DNA of 64,000 bases, from positions 62,001 to 126,000 of the forward strand of contig CAYFIR010000001.1 of assembly GCA_964343195.1 (NCBI GenBank), given 5' to 3'. The stretch comes from CAYVAP01 sp964343195 (GTDB lineage Bacteria > Bacteroidota > Bacteroidia > J057). Shown here piece by piece: positions 39,715 to 49,628 of this stretch; within the stretch, counting starts at the first letter, position 1, and each line of letters begins with the position of its first letter. Both the position numbers and the translations under genes were made by a program. The notes under the pieces are model-generated. The model searched no databases, was not told the DNA's origin, and was given only the letters and a program-made list of their open reading frames with translations.

Positions 39715-42700
39715 TAGCCTGTTCGAGCTTTTTATAGTATTCTTCAATCAAGATCATGAAATCGGTGGAATATTCCAACTTGTTGGATTTAAGCAATTCC
39801 TGCCTGATCCGGTCTCTATATTCCTCCAAAGAAAGTTCTTCCGGGGATTTTTGTTCAGCATTTCTACCAGTCTGAGACTCTCTTTTGTCGTCCCAATCCT
39901 GTTCCCGAACGGATTGCTGAGCCTGAAGGAGTCGACTCAGAATGCGTTGCTGCCGCTCCATCATCTCGCTGGTAAGCTGCTTATTGATAAGGTCCTGCTC
40001 CGATTCCTGCATATCCTGCATCACCTTATCCATGTCCCCCATCGAGCCTCCGTTTTCTCCGTTCATACGTTGTTGAGCTTCCTCAAGTTGCTTGCGGATA
40101 GCTTCCTGCTGAGCTGCCATTTGCTGAAGTTGGTCTCCCTGATTTTGCCCTGGCTGCTGCATCATCTGCTGCATTTGCTGGTTCAGTTGTTGCTGCTGCT
40201 GGGAAATCTTCTGCATACTTTGGCCCTGTTCTCCAGGTTTCTGGCACATTCCCTGACCGGCCTGAGCATTTTTCATCTGTTCCTGAACCTGCTTCATAAT
40301 GTCTGAAAGCATATTTGCCAGGTTATTTATGCTCGTCATCGCCTCTTGCTGATGGTAGGTGACACGCTGGATCTGCTTATTGCGAAAGAATTCCTGGGAC
40401 TGATCCATATTCCTCGTGATCTTGTCGCTCTCCTCCATCACAAAATCCTGAATCATAAACATCCTTTTGGCAAGCGCATCCAGACTGTCTGAAACCAATG
40501 TCATGTCATCCTGAAGATTCTTCTGATCCTGACTCCGGTCCTGTAGTGAAGGATCCCCGTAGCGAATATTCTGCACTTCATTGCGAAGGTCTTCCTGGTC
40601 AAAGGATAGGGTCAACAGATTCTCCAACAGTTCTCGCAGGCTCTCCAGGTTTTGCTCATCCTGCTGCATCTGCATGCTCATCTGCATGGAGCTCAACTGC
40701 TCACCCATTTGCTGCATTTGATCAGCTGCTTTTTGCTGAGATTCTGATGCTCCCTGCTGAGATTCCTGTGATTCCTGGCGGTTTTTCCGCCCTCCTTCCT
40801 GGCGCTGTTCGCTGGCTTCCTGGGTCTGCTGTTGAGCGTTTTCCATTTCCTCTTGCGCCTCATCAGACATTTCTTCCAGTTGATCCATCTGCTCTTCGTC
40901 GGGAGTATTGGTACCCTCCTTCATTTCTGAAAGATCATCCATGTCCTCCTGCAGATCATCCATCTGATCGTTGAGGCTTTCCTGTTGCTGGGAAACCTGC
41001 TGGAGGTCTTCAGCAGACTCCGCATTCTCCGTTCTTTCCTGGAGAACACGCTGTTTGGCTTCCAGATTTTGCAGCTTGTTTCTGACTTCATCTATCTTTT
41101 GCTGCACCTCTAGTTGCTTCAAAAGCTCCAAAGTGCGCTCCAGGCTTTCCCTCAACTGCTCATCATTCATCTGCAGTTGATCTAACTGCTCTTTAAAATC
41201 TTCCGGGTTAAGCTGGTCCATTCGCTCCTGTAACTCTTTCATGAGTTCCTGAAGTTCCGGATCATTCATTTCTTCCATCAGCTCATTGAGCTGCTCATAC
41301 CGCTCCATGGTCTGCTCGGAAACCATCTGATTTTCCTGAAGCTGTTCCTTGGTTTCCTCGAACTGTTGCTGGGTTTGCTCAACCTGCTCCATCATATTGC
41401 GGTGCTCCTGCAACATGCGCTGAAGCTCCTTTTTATCATCAAAAGACAGCTCCTGCTGTTCAAGAAGCTTCTTTTGCATGCGATCATAGGCATCTCGTAG
41501 CTCATCGGAAGTCTGGCGGAGCCTTTCAAGTTGATCTTCAACTGCTTGCTGATCGGCTGCTATTTCATCATATCGTGCATCCAGAGTGGGATATACAACC
41601 TTGTATGTCGCACTGGTAGAAGATTTTGGGCCTGACACTCCATCATTGTCCCAGACCTTGATATAATATTCCAGCTCATCCCCTTCCATCAGCCCAAGTC
41701 CTGTAAGATCTACATTGTAGTTAAGTGGCTGTAGAAGAGTTCTTTTCTCGAAGCTTAAAGGATAAACCTGAAAATCTTCTGATACTTCACTGATGCCACC
41801 GGACTTGATGAAACGATAATGTAACTCCAGTTGACTAAACCCAAAGTCATCTGCGATCTCTAACTGCAGTGGCATATTGGGATCTATGTCAACCAGAAAA
41901 TCCTGTCCCGGGGAAAAGACATATATGGAGGGGTAGCGATCTGGGCTGGTGCTTACCTGGTATCGGACAGTATCAGCATTGGAGATCTGATCTCCGGATT
42001 CCAGCAGTAGGGTATAGCTCAGATCAGACATGATCCTACGACTGTACTTATACTCCTGCCCTTCTTCATCTGATTCGAAATTGAAGGATTCTGATGCATC
42101 AGAGACCATCGAAACTTTATCGACATCTCCCTGAGGAATCAATTTCCATGACACATAGGATCCTCGTAACACCTTAAAGTCTCCGACATTTGCGTCCATG
42201 ACCTCTGGGGAGAGCCCTGTATAGGCAGGATATTGAATGGTCGCCTGAAACTGTTTGATGAATGGTCGGCGCAACACCTTAATTTCATGAACCTGGGTAC
42301 TGACCTCAGGATTCCCGATATAGAGCGAGATGTCATGCTTAAGGTCCGAGAGTTTGTATTCGAAGTGGGTAGCATCGAGTTTGTCCATGCTGTAGTCGAC
42401 AAACCCTGCATCCGTCTCTGCATCATTTTTCACAAAGACGAACAGTTCACCTGGAAGCTCGTTTCCATCTACTGAAACATTCAGGTCAAGTGCTTCTCCG
42501 GCCACTAACTGATCAGGTATCTCACTGAGGTTTATCTGGAAAGGTGGTGGCGGCAAAAACTCCTGATTGTAGTTTTTTAATCGGTTGGCTCCAGCTCCAA
42601 GTATCTGAGGATCAGACAGATAGGTAATACAATATAAGCCTATCGGAATTAGTAGGTACCACAAATACTTCCAGTTTACACGCAGATTGATGGCGCTGCT

Positions 42701-43126
42701 AATGCGACTGGGAAGAATATCCTGAGCCTTGCTTTCTACAGCGGCATAGGCCAAAGCCCCCTGTTCCTGGGCCTCCTCCCTTAACTGGAGCAGGTTAAGA
42801 AGTTTATCATTTATACCAGGAAAAAATCGCTGGACCATTCCCGCGATGTCATATTCGTTGATCCCTCTGGTGACTCGACTCCATTGAAGAGCTGGATATA
42901 CAATCATATAGCCCAATACCCCAAGAAAGGTTAACCCCAATATCCCAACCATGCCGGTCCGAACAATTGCGGAGAAACCAAAAAGCCCTTCACTTAGCAG
43001 AGCTATGAAGAGCATGGAGCTAATGAGCAAGGCAAGAATCAAAGATCCCCGCACTATTTTATCCAGATAATACTTCTTTCTAAAGTCCTTTAGCTGTTGA
43101 TCTAATGCCTGTTGACTTTGGCTCAT
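39707..43126 (-). CDS. DUF4175 membrane protein with long Gln-rich coiled coil
   Basis: 1139 aa. Two membrane helices near the N-terminus (about 20-45 and 55-80) and a third near 155-170, then a beta-rich region (about 200-510). About 520-1080 is a very long Gln/Glu/Met-rich coiled coil (for example QQEAIRKQLEEAQQRM). The DUF4175 family is common in Bacteroidota; no function is established. The coiled coil may span the periplasm or bind partners. Low-complexity Gln codons explain the repetitive DNA. Confidence 0.8.
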   Translation of the reverse strand: MSQSQQALDQQLKDFRKKYYLDKIVRGSLILALLISSMLFIALLSEGLFGFSAIVRTGMVGILGLTFLGVLGYMIVYPALQWSRVTRGINEYDIAGMVQRFFPGINDKLLNLLQLREEAQEQGALAYAAVESKAQDILPSRISSAINLRVNWKYLWYLLIPIGLYCITYLSDPQILGAGANRLKNYNQEFLPPPPFQINLSEIPDQLVAGEALDLNVSVDGNELPGELFVFVKNDAETDAGFVDYSMDKLDATHFEYKLSDLKHDISLYIGNPEVSTQVHEIKVLRRPFIKQFQATIQYPAYTGLSPEVMDANVGDFKVLRGSYVSWKLIPQGDVDKVSMVSDASESFNFESDEEGQEYKYSRRIMSDLSYTLLLESGDQISNADTVRYQVSTSPDRYPSIYVFSPGQDFLVDIDPNMPLQLEIADDFGFSQLELHYRFIKSGGISEVSEDFQVYPLSFEKRTLLQPLNYNVDLTGLGLMEGDELEYYIKVWDNDGVSGPKSSTSATYKVVYPTLDARYDEIAADQQAVEDQLERLRQTSDELRDAYDRMQKKLLEQQELSFDDKKELQRMLQEHRNMMEQVEQTQQQFEETKEQLQENQMVSEQTMERYEQLNELMEEMNDPELQELMKELQERMDQLNPEDFKEQLDQLQMNDEQLRESLERTLELLKQLEVQQKIDEVRNKLQNLEAKQRVLQERTENAESAEDLQQVSQQQESLNDQMDDLQEDMDDLSEMKEGTNTPDEEQMDQLEEMSDEAQEEMENAQQQTQEASEQRQEGGRKNRQESQESQQGASESQQKAADQMQQMGEQLSSMQMSMQMQQDEQNLESLRELLENLLTLSFDQEDLRNEVQNIRYGDPSLQDRSQDQKNLQDDMTLVSDSLDALAKRMFMIQDFVMEESDKITRNMDQSQEFFRNKQIQRVTYHQQEAMTSINNLANMLSDIMKQVQEQMKNAQAGQGMCQKPGEQGQSMQKISQQQQQLNQQMQQMMQQPGQNQGDQLQQMAAQQEAIRKQLEEAQQRMNGENGGSMGDMDKVMQDMQESEQDLINKQLTSEMMERQQRILSRLLQAQQSVREQDWDDKRESQTGRNAEQKSPEELSLEEYRDRIRQELLKSNKLEYSTDFMILIEEYYKKLEQANE

Positions 43127-43338
43127 ACCACGAAAATTGAGTACTTTTTGCGATGGAATATATCTCCGGTAAAAATGGCGCGTAAAGACATTCTCTGTCA
43201 GTAAGGCTAACAGAGAAATGGAGTTTATGAAGTAGAGTAATGCGTAATCCTTAATTAATAAGATCGAAACAACGCATCAATTATCCAAGCATCTATACGT
43301 AGATCTCCATCAAAGCGATGTAATCCCGCAAGAATATC

Positions 43339-44103
43339 CTATAGTTCCAGAGAAAGTTTGATGGGACAATGATCGGAATGCTTAGCCTCGGTCAGGATTT
43401 CATAGCCCGTCAGTGTCCTCTTCAATGGATCACTTACCAGGTGGTAATCAATCCTCCAACCCTTATTTCTCTCGCGGGCCCTGGCCCGGTAGCTCCACCA
43501 GGTATATTGATCTCCTTCCTGAGAAAACTCCCTTAATCCATCAACGAAGCCAAGCCCCATAAAGTTCGTGAGCCATTCCCTCTCATGGGGTAAAAATCCG
43601 GAGCTTTTCTTATTACTCACCGGATCATGAATATCAATCTTAGTGTGGCAAATGTTGAGATCACCTGTAATGATCAGATTAGGGATAGTCTTGAGGAGGT
43701 CTTCTATATACGGCAGAAAATCCTTTAAAAAATCTTCCTTGATCGCTTGTCGGTGATCCCCACTGGATCCTGAAGGAAGATACACATTCATCAATGAAAA
43801 TTGCTCGAAGTCTAGCCTGAGCACCCTTCCTTCAGAGTCATATTTTTCAATCCCCATTCCGTAGACTACCTCCCTGGGTTCTACTTTGGAGAAAGTAGCC
43901 ACTCCACTATACCCTTTCTTCTCTGCCGAATGGAAAAATGCATGGTAGCCATCTGGATTGATCAGGGCTTCATCCAACTGGTCTGGTTGGGCCTTGGTTT
44001 CCTGAATGCAGAGTAGATCCGGAGATTCAGAAGCCCACCAGTCCAACAGCCCTTTTTTCTGGGCAGCTCGGATACCGTTGACATTGTAGGATATGATGTC
44101 CAT
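43339..44103 (-). CDS. xth: Exodeoxyribonuclease III (Xth)
   Basis: 254 aa. Exonuclease-endonuclease-phosphatase fold with motifs LLCIQETKAQ, TGDLNICH, YTWWSYRARARERNKGWRIDY and the final SDHCPI. It is an AP endonuclease / 3'-5' exonuclease in base-excision repair. Length and motifs are typical. Confidence 0.9.
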   Translation of the reverse strand: MDIISYNVNGIRAAQKKGLLDWWASESPDLLCIQETKAQPDQLDEALINPDGYHAFFHSAEKKGYSGVATFSKVEPREVVYGMGIEKYDSEGRVLRLDFEQFSLMNVYLPSGSSGDHRQAIKEDFLKDFLPYIEDLLKTIPNLIITGDLNICHTKIDIHDPVSNKKSSGFLPHEREWLTNFMGLGFVDGLREFSQEGDQYTWWSYRARARERNKGWRIDYHLVSDPLKRTLTGYEILTEAKHSDHCPIKLSLEL

Positions 44104-44144
44104 GAAGGGAAAGTTATTATTGGCACAGTCAGCGAGGGAGCAAT

Positions 44145-45248
44145 CTATTGATCTTCCTGATCGAACTCATCAGAATCAGATGGCTCAGCTTCATCCGTCT
44201 GAAAATGTTGCCAGCCCTGGGCTTCGAGATCAGTCACTTCTCCAGATTCCAGCACCACCTGCATGATGTTTTGATCATCGGTCATCTTCCCGATAATACT
44301 CAGGTCGGGCCAGTCTTTGATTTTATCAAAAGCACCAAGTGGCACCGTGAAAAGTAATTCATAATCTTCCCCTCCATTTAGCGCAAACGTAGCGGGTCCG
44401 ATTTTAAATTCTTCTGCGACTTTAACCGTCTGAAAATCAACCGGGAGTTTGTGTGCATAAATGGAAACCCCGGTGTTGCTTTGTCGGCAAAGATGGTGCA
44501 ACTCACTGGCCACCCCATCGCTAACATCTATCATGGAAGTAGGCTGAATATCCAGTTCCTTTAGCCGGAGCAACACATCGAGTCTGGCCTCAGGTTTGAG
44601 CTGCCGGCCCACCACATAATCGTAATCCGTCAGATCAGGCTGCACATCCTGGGTATTCAGGTAAACAGCTTTTTCCCTGTCCAAAACCAGCAAGCCTGCA
44701 TAGGCTCCTCCTACATCTCCGGTCACACAAACCAGGTCGTTGGGTTGTGCTCCGTTTCGGAAGACGATCTCGTCCCGATGAGCTTCTCCCATCGCGGTAA
44801 TGGAAATGACCAGGCCCTGCTGGGAACTGGTCGTATCCCCTCCAAGAAGGTCAATATTAAGTTTTTCGCAAGCGAGTTTGATCCCATCGTATAGTTCATC
44901 AAGCGCTTCCACGGAGAACCTACTGCTCATAGCGATGGAAACTGTAATGCCGTATGGCTCAGCATTCATCGCAACAATATCGCTGAGATTTACCATCACA
45001 GCCTTGTAACCGAGGTGCCTGAGGGGGACATAACTCAAATCAAAGTGAACTCCCTCCAACAGCATATCTGTGGAGATCACCTGGACCCGTCCCTGACCAG
45101 TATAAATTACCGCGGCATCATCGCCGATCGATTTGAGCACCGAGGAACGGTTACTATTGAACCTGTTCGTAAGTCGATCAATCAGGCCAAACTCCCCAAG
45201 TCGCGAGACGGGAGTCAGCGACGTACCAAAATCCTGTGGTTGCTGCAT
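44145..45248 (-). CDS. thiL: Thiamine-monophosphate kinase (ThiL)
   Basis: 367 aa from the ATG at 45,248; a longer frame begins at 45,305. Motifs SIGDDAAVIY, VNLSDIVAMNAEP, GGDTTSSQQ, VTGDVGGAYAG and MIDVSDGVASEL match ThiL, which converts thiamine monophosphate to thiamine diphosphate with ATP. Divides the DUF4175-xth group from the large origin-like gap. Confidence 0.9.
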   Translation of the reverse strand: MQQPQDFGTSLTPVSRLGEFGLIDRLTNRFNSNRSSVLKSIGDDAAVIYTGQGRVQVISTDMLLEGVHFDLSYVPLRHLGYKAVMVNLSDIVAMNAEPYGITVSIAMSSRFSVEALDELYDGIKLACEKLNIDLLGGDTTSSQQGLVISITAMGEAHRDEIVFRNGAQPNDLVCVTGDVGGAYAGLLVLDREKAVYLNTQDVQPDLTDYDYVVGRQLKPEARLDVLLRLKELDIQPTSMIDVSDGVASELHHLCRQSNTGVSIYAHKLPVDFQTVKVAEEFKIGPATFALNGGEDYELLFTVPLGAFDKIKDWPDLSIIGKMTDDQNIMQVVLESGEVTDLEAQGWQHFQTDEAEPSDSDEFDQEDQ

Positions 45249-46498
45249 GAAATAGATACTTGTAGCGAAAAAGGAACTAAAACTACGGAAAGCAGCTGAG
45301 ATCACCTTGGAGAAAATTCCAACCCAACCTAATCCACAGATAATCCACTGCTTTATCCACTAAAGGGGTGTTTTCATTTGAGGCTGACAATCAAACTTTT
45401 AACCAGAAAATCTAACATAGGTTGGCGACTTTTGCACAATTAGCTATCGGGGGAAAAAATACGATTATCCTGAAATCAGCAATAAATTTCGGACGGTTCA
45501 AAAGGGAGATCGGATGATTCGGATGAATTTGTCATCCTTTGACAGAAGTAATCCCCTTCTCTATTCTTCTTCTTTTTTATTTAAATCTAAATAGAAGAGT
45601 TAATAGTAATAGAGCCGTGGAAAAGTGGACAATTTTTTTGAGGAAGATTTGCTTTCATCCTTTTCCACCAGGTTATCCATAAACAGGATGTGGAAGAAAA
45701 TGGAGCCGAGTGAACAGGTTTGTTTCGCCCGCTGTACTCGATAGTATTACGCTTAGTCCTGTGATTTTTATCGGTAAAATTGATAATGAAGAGGAGAATG
45801 AAAGACATGACATACTACTTCATCCAGAATAAAACGACATCAGTAATTTTATATGTTTAGGTCATAACTGAGTTATACACTTTTGAACATGGCTGTGGAA
45901 ATAGATCTCACAGGAAAAGTTGTACCTAAAAATCTGTGGATCCTGAAGTGCATAAATTTTTGTTATTCACCGGAGGGGTGGACAAAGTAAGCCTTTCCAC
46001 CGAAATGTGCATAAACCTTAAGGCAGAGAGGTCAACCTCTTGGGGTAAGGTTGATAATGTTACGTGATTTAGTGGATTCCAGGTGGAAAAGTGACCATTG
46101 AAAATCAATGACTTAGTCCCTTAATCCACAGACTCGTTGATAACGAGCTCTGAATTTTTTGGCTGGGTAATGAGTAAAAGCGTCCAATTTTATCCCATTC
46201 TCAGCGGCAATAATTTGAGAAAATAGGCTCTCAGATTCTGTTAGAAGGTTTCTGAGAGTTTGTCCGATGGCCTTGGCCGGCTCTTAGGGAGTAATTTTTG
46301 GGAAAATGCCGTAAGGAGTACGGTAAATCCGAAGGCTATGTAAAACCAAAAAGCCAAACACCATTCTGTTAAGGAATAAGCGTTTGGCTTTCAATTAGTT
46401 ATGAAAAAATCAGACTATGGACAAAGAATTCTTGTTTCGAGAAAAAATGCCTGGTGAATTCTGTTTTTTGTAACTTTTTGAAAATCAGCTTTTTAGGC
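45249..46498. other. Large gap with DnaA-box cluster: favoured oriC candidate
   Basis: 1.25 kb without a convincing gene. DnaA-box-like sites with at most one mismatch to TTATNCACA: 45,330, 45,353, 45,430, 45,673, 45,873, 45,947 (reverse), 45,963, 46,006 (reverse, exact) and 46,122. Several weaker sites lie in between. A hairpin (CTCTCAGA/TCTGAGAG, 46,228-46,258) and the LRR terminator lie near the right end. Hand-sampled G/C skew changes sign around here. No DNA-unwinding element was pinpointed. Confidence 0.6.
46350..46391 (-). terminator. Terminator of the LRR gene
   Basis: Stem AAAGCCAAAC/GTTTGGCTTT with a 22-base loop, followed on the minus strand by a T-rich run (TTTTTGGTTTT). It lies about 110 bases past the LRR stop. 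Confidence 0.6.
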
Positions 46499-47068
46499 CT
46501 AGAATAAGATTCTACAACGGGGAGACAGCTCTGAAAGGGCCTCGATCTCTTCGTGCGGAATTCTATTGAAACTGAGCGATAGGGTGTTAAGACTTTCAAG
46601 CCCTATCAACGGAATCACATCTGTCAGGTCACAAGCATTGCAGAACAACTCCCGCAGATTGGGTAACCGCTCCAGCAAGGTAAGGCTACCGACCAGGGGG
46701 ATAACTGGATAGGAGATATCCAGCACTTCAAGCCCCGACAGGCAGGCCAGTTCCTCAACGTTTAGTCCATGGCTACATACCATGTGCAGTTCCGTGAGCT
46801 TCGACAAATTTTTCAAAAATGTCAGGTCAGTGATTTTGGTATCACTCAGGTCGAGTTTGGTCAGCTCTCGAAAGGAGTATAGGGGAGTGAGATCATCAAT
46901 GGCACTACCACTGAGGTCGAGTTCTGTGATTTGCCGCATAGCGGCAAGTTCGTTAGCGCTGGGACTTTGGCTGGTAATTTCCAGGTTGTCGGCCAATGCA
47001 TGTTGCCAGTCGGAGGATAGATTATTCCACCAGATCTGTTGGGTGATGACGTTGCCGTTGGATCTCAT
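46499..47068 (-). CDS. Leucine-rich-repeat protein
   Basis: 189 aa from the ATG at 47,068. Five or six LRR units (L..L.LS...I.DL..L, L..L..LS.N.I) from about residue 45 to 185, without signal peptide or membrane segment. Intracellular LRR proteins of this kind are uncharacterised. Own terminator; seems monocistronic. Confidence 0.85.
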   Translation of the reverse strand: MRSNGNVITQQIWWNNLSSDWQHALADNLEITSQSPSANELAAMRQITELDLSGSAIDDLTPLYSFRELTKLDLSDTKITDLTFLKNLSKLTELHMVCSHGLNVEELACLSGLEVLDISYPVIPLVGSLTLLERLPNLRELFCNACDLTDVIPLIGLESLNTLSLSFNRIPHEEIEALSELSPRCRILF

Positions 47069-47357
47069 ATTCACTTTCCATTGGGGAAAGCAAATAAGTC
47101 AGACTCTAGTCGGTCAGGAAACCATAGATGTGTCAAATATTACAGCGAGTTCAACCATTGCAATCGGCAGTTATAGGCAGAAAATATTGGCTCAAGTCCA
47201 TATTTGAGGGCTGCAGACCAGATTTTCGTTTTTAGGAAATTATAATGCTGCACGGCAGGTGTTAATCTAACATATAATGAGATGGACTAAATACGTAACC
47301 TGGTATCCAAAATATCGCAATGGATGATGAGTTGTTAAAGTATTTCCTGTCTGTAAA

Positions 47358-48524
47358 CTATAAGGAGACACCAAGTTTATTTTTAACCCATAATCTGGCT
47401 GCGCTATCTGCTTCCACCAAATCGTTCAGTTGGGGCTTACTGACAAAATGAACCGCGTCAATTGCCTGCTCGTTCAAGTCGGCAATATCGGTGAATCCGA
47501 TTGCTTCCTTTCGGAAGAGTTCATTCGTTACCTCATTAGCGGCATTCAGTACGCAGGGGGCAGTACCCCCCTGAGCCATGACGCGATAGGCCAGGTCGAG
47601 GTTTTTAAAAACCTGTTGATCTACCCTTTCAAAAGTTAGTTGGGGATAGTTCAGGAAATCAAACCTGGGAAAAGTGTTTTTTGCCCGTTTGGGAAAAGCC
47701 AACGCATACTGAATGGGAAGCCGCATATCGGGTAGTCCCATTTGGGCTTTCATGGATCCATCTTCAAACTGCACGATGCTATGGATGATGGATTGGGGAT
47801 GCACGATCACATCTATTTGTTCATCGCGGAGGTCAAACAACCACCTGGCTTCGATGACTTCTAGCCCCTTGTTCATCATGGAAGCCGAGTCGATGGTGAT
47901 CTTTGCCCCCATTTCCCAGTTGGGATGCTTGAGTGCCTGGGCCCTGGTTACCTGTTTAAGTTGATCCAGGTTGTATCCACGAAATGGTCCACCGGATGCA
48001 GTGAGATAAATTTTTTCAATAGGGTTTTGATCTTCACCCACGATACACTGGAACAGGGCACTATGTTCGCTGTCAACAGGAATAATCGGAACCTGATTTT
48101 CCCGCGCCAGTGAGGTGATGAGTTCTCCTGCGACTACAAGAGTTTCTTTATTCGCCAGGGCAATAGGTTTTTTTGCCTTTATCGCTTTTACAGTTGGCTT
48201 CAATCCTACAAACCCTACAAGTGCAGTCAGTACGATATCCACATCTGACCGGGTGACTACTTCACTAAGTGCCTTCTCACCCGCAAGTACTTCGATTTCA
48301 GTTGCAGCCAGTGCATCTCTGACAGCCTGAAAATGTGACTCATTGGAGATGACGACGGCAGTTGGCTGAAATTTAAGGGCCTGCTCGATGAGCAGTTGGT
48401 AATTGTTGCCTGCAGTGAGAACGGTTGCTGACAAATCCGGCGATAACTGCTCGATTACTTCCAGGGCCTGAGTACCGATGGAACCTGTAGAACCAAGGAT
48501 TGCGATGCGTTTGGGTTGGGACAT
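47358..48524 (-). CDS. dxr: 1-deoxy-D-xylulose 5-phosphate reductoisomerase (Dxr)
   Basis: 388 aa. NADPH-binding GSTGSIGTQALEVI, catalytic NKETLVVAGEL, substrate segments TASGGPFRG and SASMMNKGLE. It converts DXP to MEP, the second step of the MEP isoprenoid pathway; ispH of the same pathway begins at 63.4 kb. Confidence 0.95.
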   Translation of the reverse strand: MSQPKRIAILGSTGSIGTQALEVIEQLSPDLSATVLTAGNNYQLLIEQALKFQPTAVVISNESHFQAVRDALAATEIEVLAGEKALSEVVTRSDVDIVLTALVGFVGLKPTVKAIKAKKPIALANKETLVVAGELITSLARENQVPIIPVDSEHSALFQCIVGEDQNPIEKIYLTASGGPFRGYNLDQLKQVTRAQALKHPNWEMGAKITIDSASMMNKGLEVIEARWLFDLRDEQIDVIVHPQSIIHSIVQFEDGSMKAQMGLPDMRLPIQYALAFPKRAKNTFPRFDFLNYPQLTFERVDQQVFKNLDLAYRVMAQGGTAPCVLNAANEVTNELFRKEAIGFTDIADLNEQAIDAVHFVSKPQLNDLVEADSAARLWVKNKLGVSL

Positions 48525-48573
48525 GATGGGTAGCCTTTTGAATGTGAAAGCTACGGCATCAGTCTGATCGAGA

Positions 48574-48608
48574 CAAAAAAAAAGCCCAACCTACGGAGGT
48601 AGGTTGGG
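48574..48608 (-). terminator. Terminator of rpsT
   Basis: Stem CCCAACCTAC/GTAGGTTGGG (48,585-48,608) with GGAG loop, followed on the minus strand by nine T residues. Lies 39 bases past the rpsT stop. Confidence 0.9.
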
Positions 48609-48646
48609 AGAATATATATTCGCAAGCGCACTAACAAGCAAGACTC

Positions 48647-48901
48647 TTATCCAAGACGGTTAACGTGCTTGGTGAGCTTACTTTTAAGATTAGCAGCTTG
48701 GTTTTTGTGAATGATATTGGACTTGGCCACACGGTCGATGAGGCTAGCCACTTTTGGCAGCATTTCCTGTGCTTCTTTAGCATCAGTGGTAGCTCTCAGG
48801 CGCTTCACATATGTGCGCATGGTAGCACGCTTGTAGCGATTACGAAGACGGCGCTTGGCGGCCTGACGAACTCTTTTCTTAGCAGACTTATTATTTGCCA
48901 T
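48647..48901 (-). CDS. rpsT: Ribosomal protein S20
   Basis: 84 aa, basic and helical, starting MANNKSAKKRVRQAAKRRLR, the bS20 pattern. It binds 16S rRNA early in small-subunit assembly. Flanked by a strong promoter and terminator, single-gene unit. Confidence 0.95.
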   Translation of the reverse strand: MANNKSAKKRVRQAAKRRLRNRYKRATMRTYVKRLRATTDAKEAQEMLPKVASLIDRVAKSNIIHKNQAANLKSKLTKHVNRLG

Positions 48902-48946
48902 ACAATGAAACTATTGTCTTTTGCTTAGGTGCGGTTTGCGAGGATG

Positions 48947-48977
48947 CAAATATACGACTTTGACCTTGAAACCCAAA
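48947..48977 (-). promoter_or_regulatory. rpsT promoter
   Basis: On the minus strand TTTG (48,977-48,974) and TATATTTG (48,954-48,947) are separated by 19 bases, a full match to the Bacteroidota consensus, about 45 bases upstream of the ATG. Confidence 0.8.
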
Positions 48978-49059
48978 GAGATTGTGACAGATTCAGGATT
49001 TTGGGCCAAATAATTAGTAGAAGGCGGAACAAAGTAAGGGGAGGAAACTTTAGCATGTT

Positions 49060-49500
49060 ATGAGGATCTTATTATTGATAATCCTGATGATCACGATGAG
49101 TTGCACAGGACAGGGACAAAGTCTGTCTGACTATTTGGAAAGCCAACGATGGGAACACCGGATGGTGATCACTTTTGATTCCAGCCTGAATACAAAGTCT
49201 GTATTGGAACAGCAGCAAATCAGGGCCTTATTTCCAGAGGATTGGGAGGACCGTGATTTGTTCTTATTATGCCTGAGTCATGCAGGAGGAGTTGACCAGC
49301 ATGACGATGCAGTTTCTAGGGAATTGGCAAATGCTTTTTTTCAATATTATTCCGTCCGCGATGGTGGTTTTACTGTGATCCTTGTGGGAAAAGATGGAGG
49401 TGAAAAACTAAGAAGAGAAGGTCAGATTCTGGATCGAACACTCTTATTCGAAACCATCGACCAAATGCCCATGCGCCAACAGGAAATGAGAGAACCCTAG
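49060..49500 (+). CDS. DUF4174 lipoprotein-like protein
   Basis: 146 aa. The N-terminus is a lipoprotein-type signal (LLIILMITMSC), Cys about residue 15. The body matches DUF4174 (GKDGGEKLRREG, ...MPMRQQEMR). Function unknown. The stop codon TAG coincides with the CTAG that begins repeat copy B, so the insertion defines the C-terminus. Confidence 0.8.
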   Translation: MRILLLIILMITMSCTGQGQSLSDYLESQRWEHRMVITFDSSLNTKSVLEQQQIRALFPEDWEDRDLFLLCLSHAGGVDQHDDAVSRELANAFFQYYSVRDGGFTVILVGKDGGEKLRREGQILDRTLLFETIDQMPMRQQEMREP

Positions 49501-49612
49501 TGGTATAAGTTCGAAGTTTCCCGCTTCGCAGGATTTCGCTGTGCTCAACGTGATTGAAAGTGTTGCTGATGAGCATTTTTTACGAATGGTCAATTACTGA
49601 ATTCCGTAGGCA
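49497..49612. repeat. Dispersed intergenic repeat, copy B
   Basis: Begins CTAGTGGTATAAGTTCGAAG, contains the inner TTTCGCTGTGCTCAACG segment shared with copy C and ends with an ATGGTCAATTACTGAATTCC stretch related to copies C and D. Overlaps the stop of the DUF4174 gene. Confidence 0.8.
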
Positions 49613-49628
49613 TCAGTAACCGGAGCGA

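Noticed and set aside
39677..40306. 209-aa rightward Leu-rich frame
   Set aside because: It is the antisense of the Gln-rich coiled coil (CAG/CTG codons), an expected artefact.
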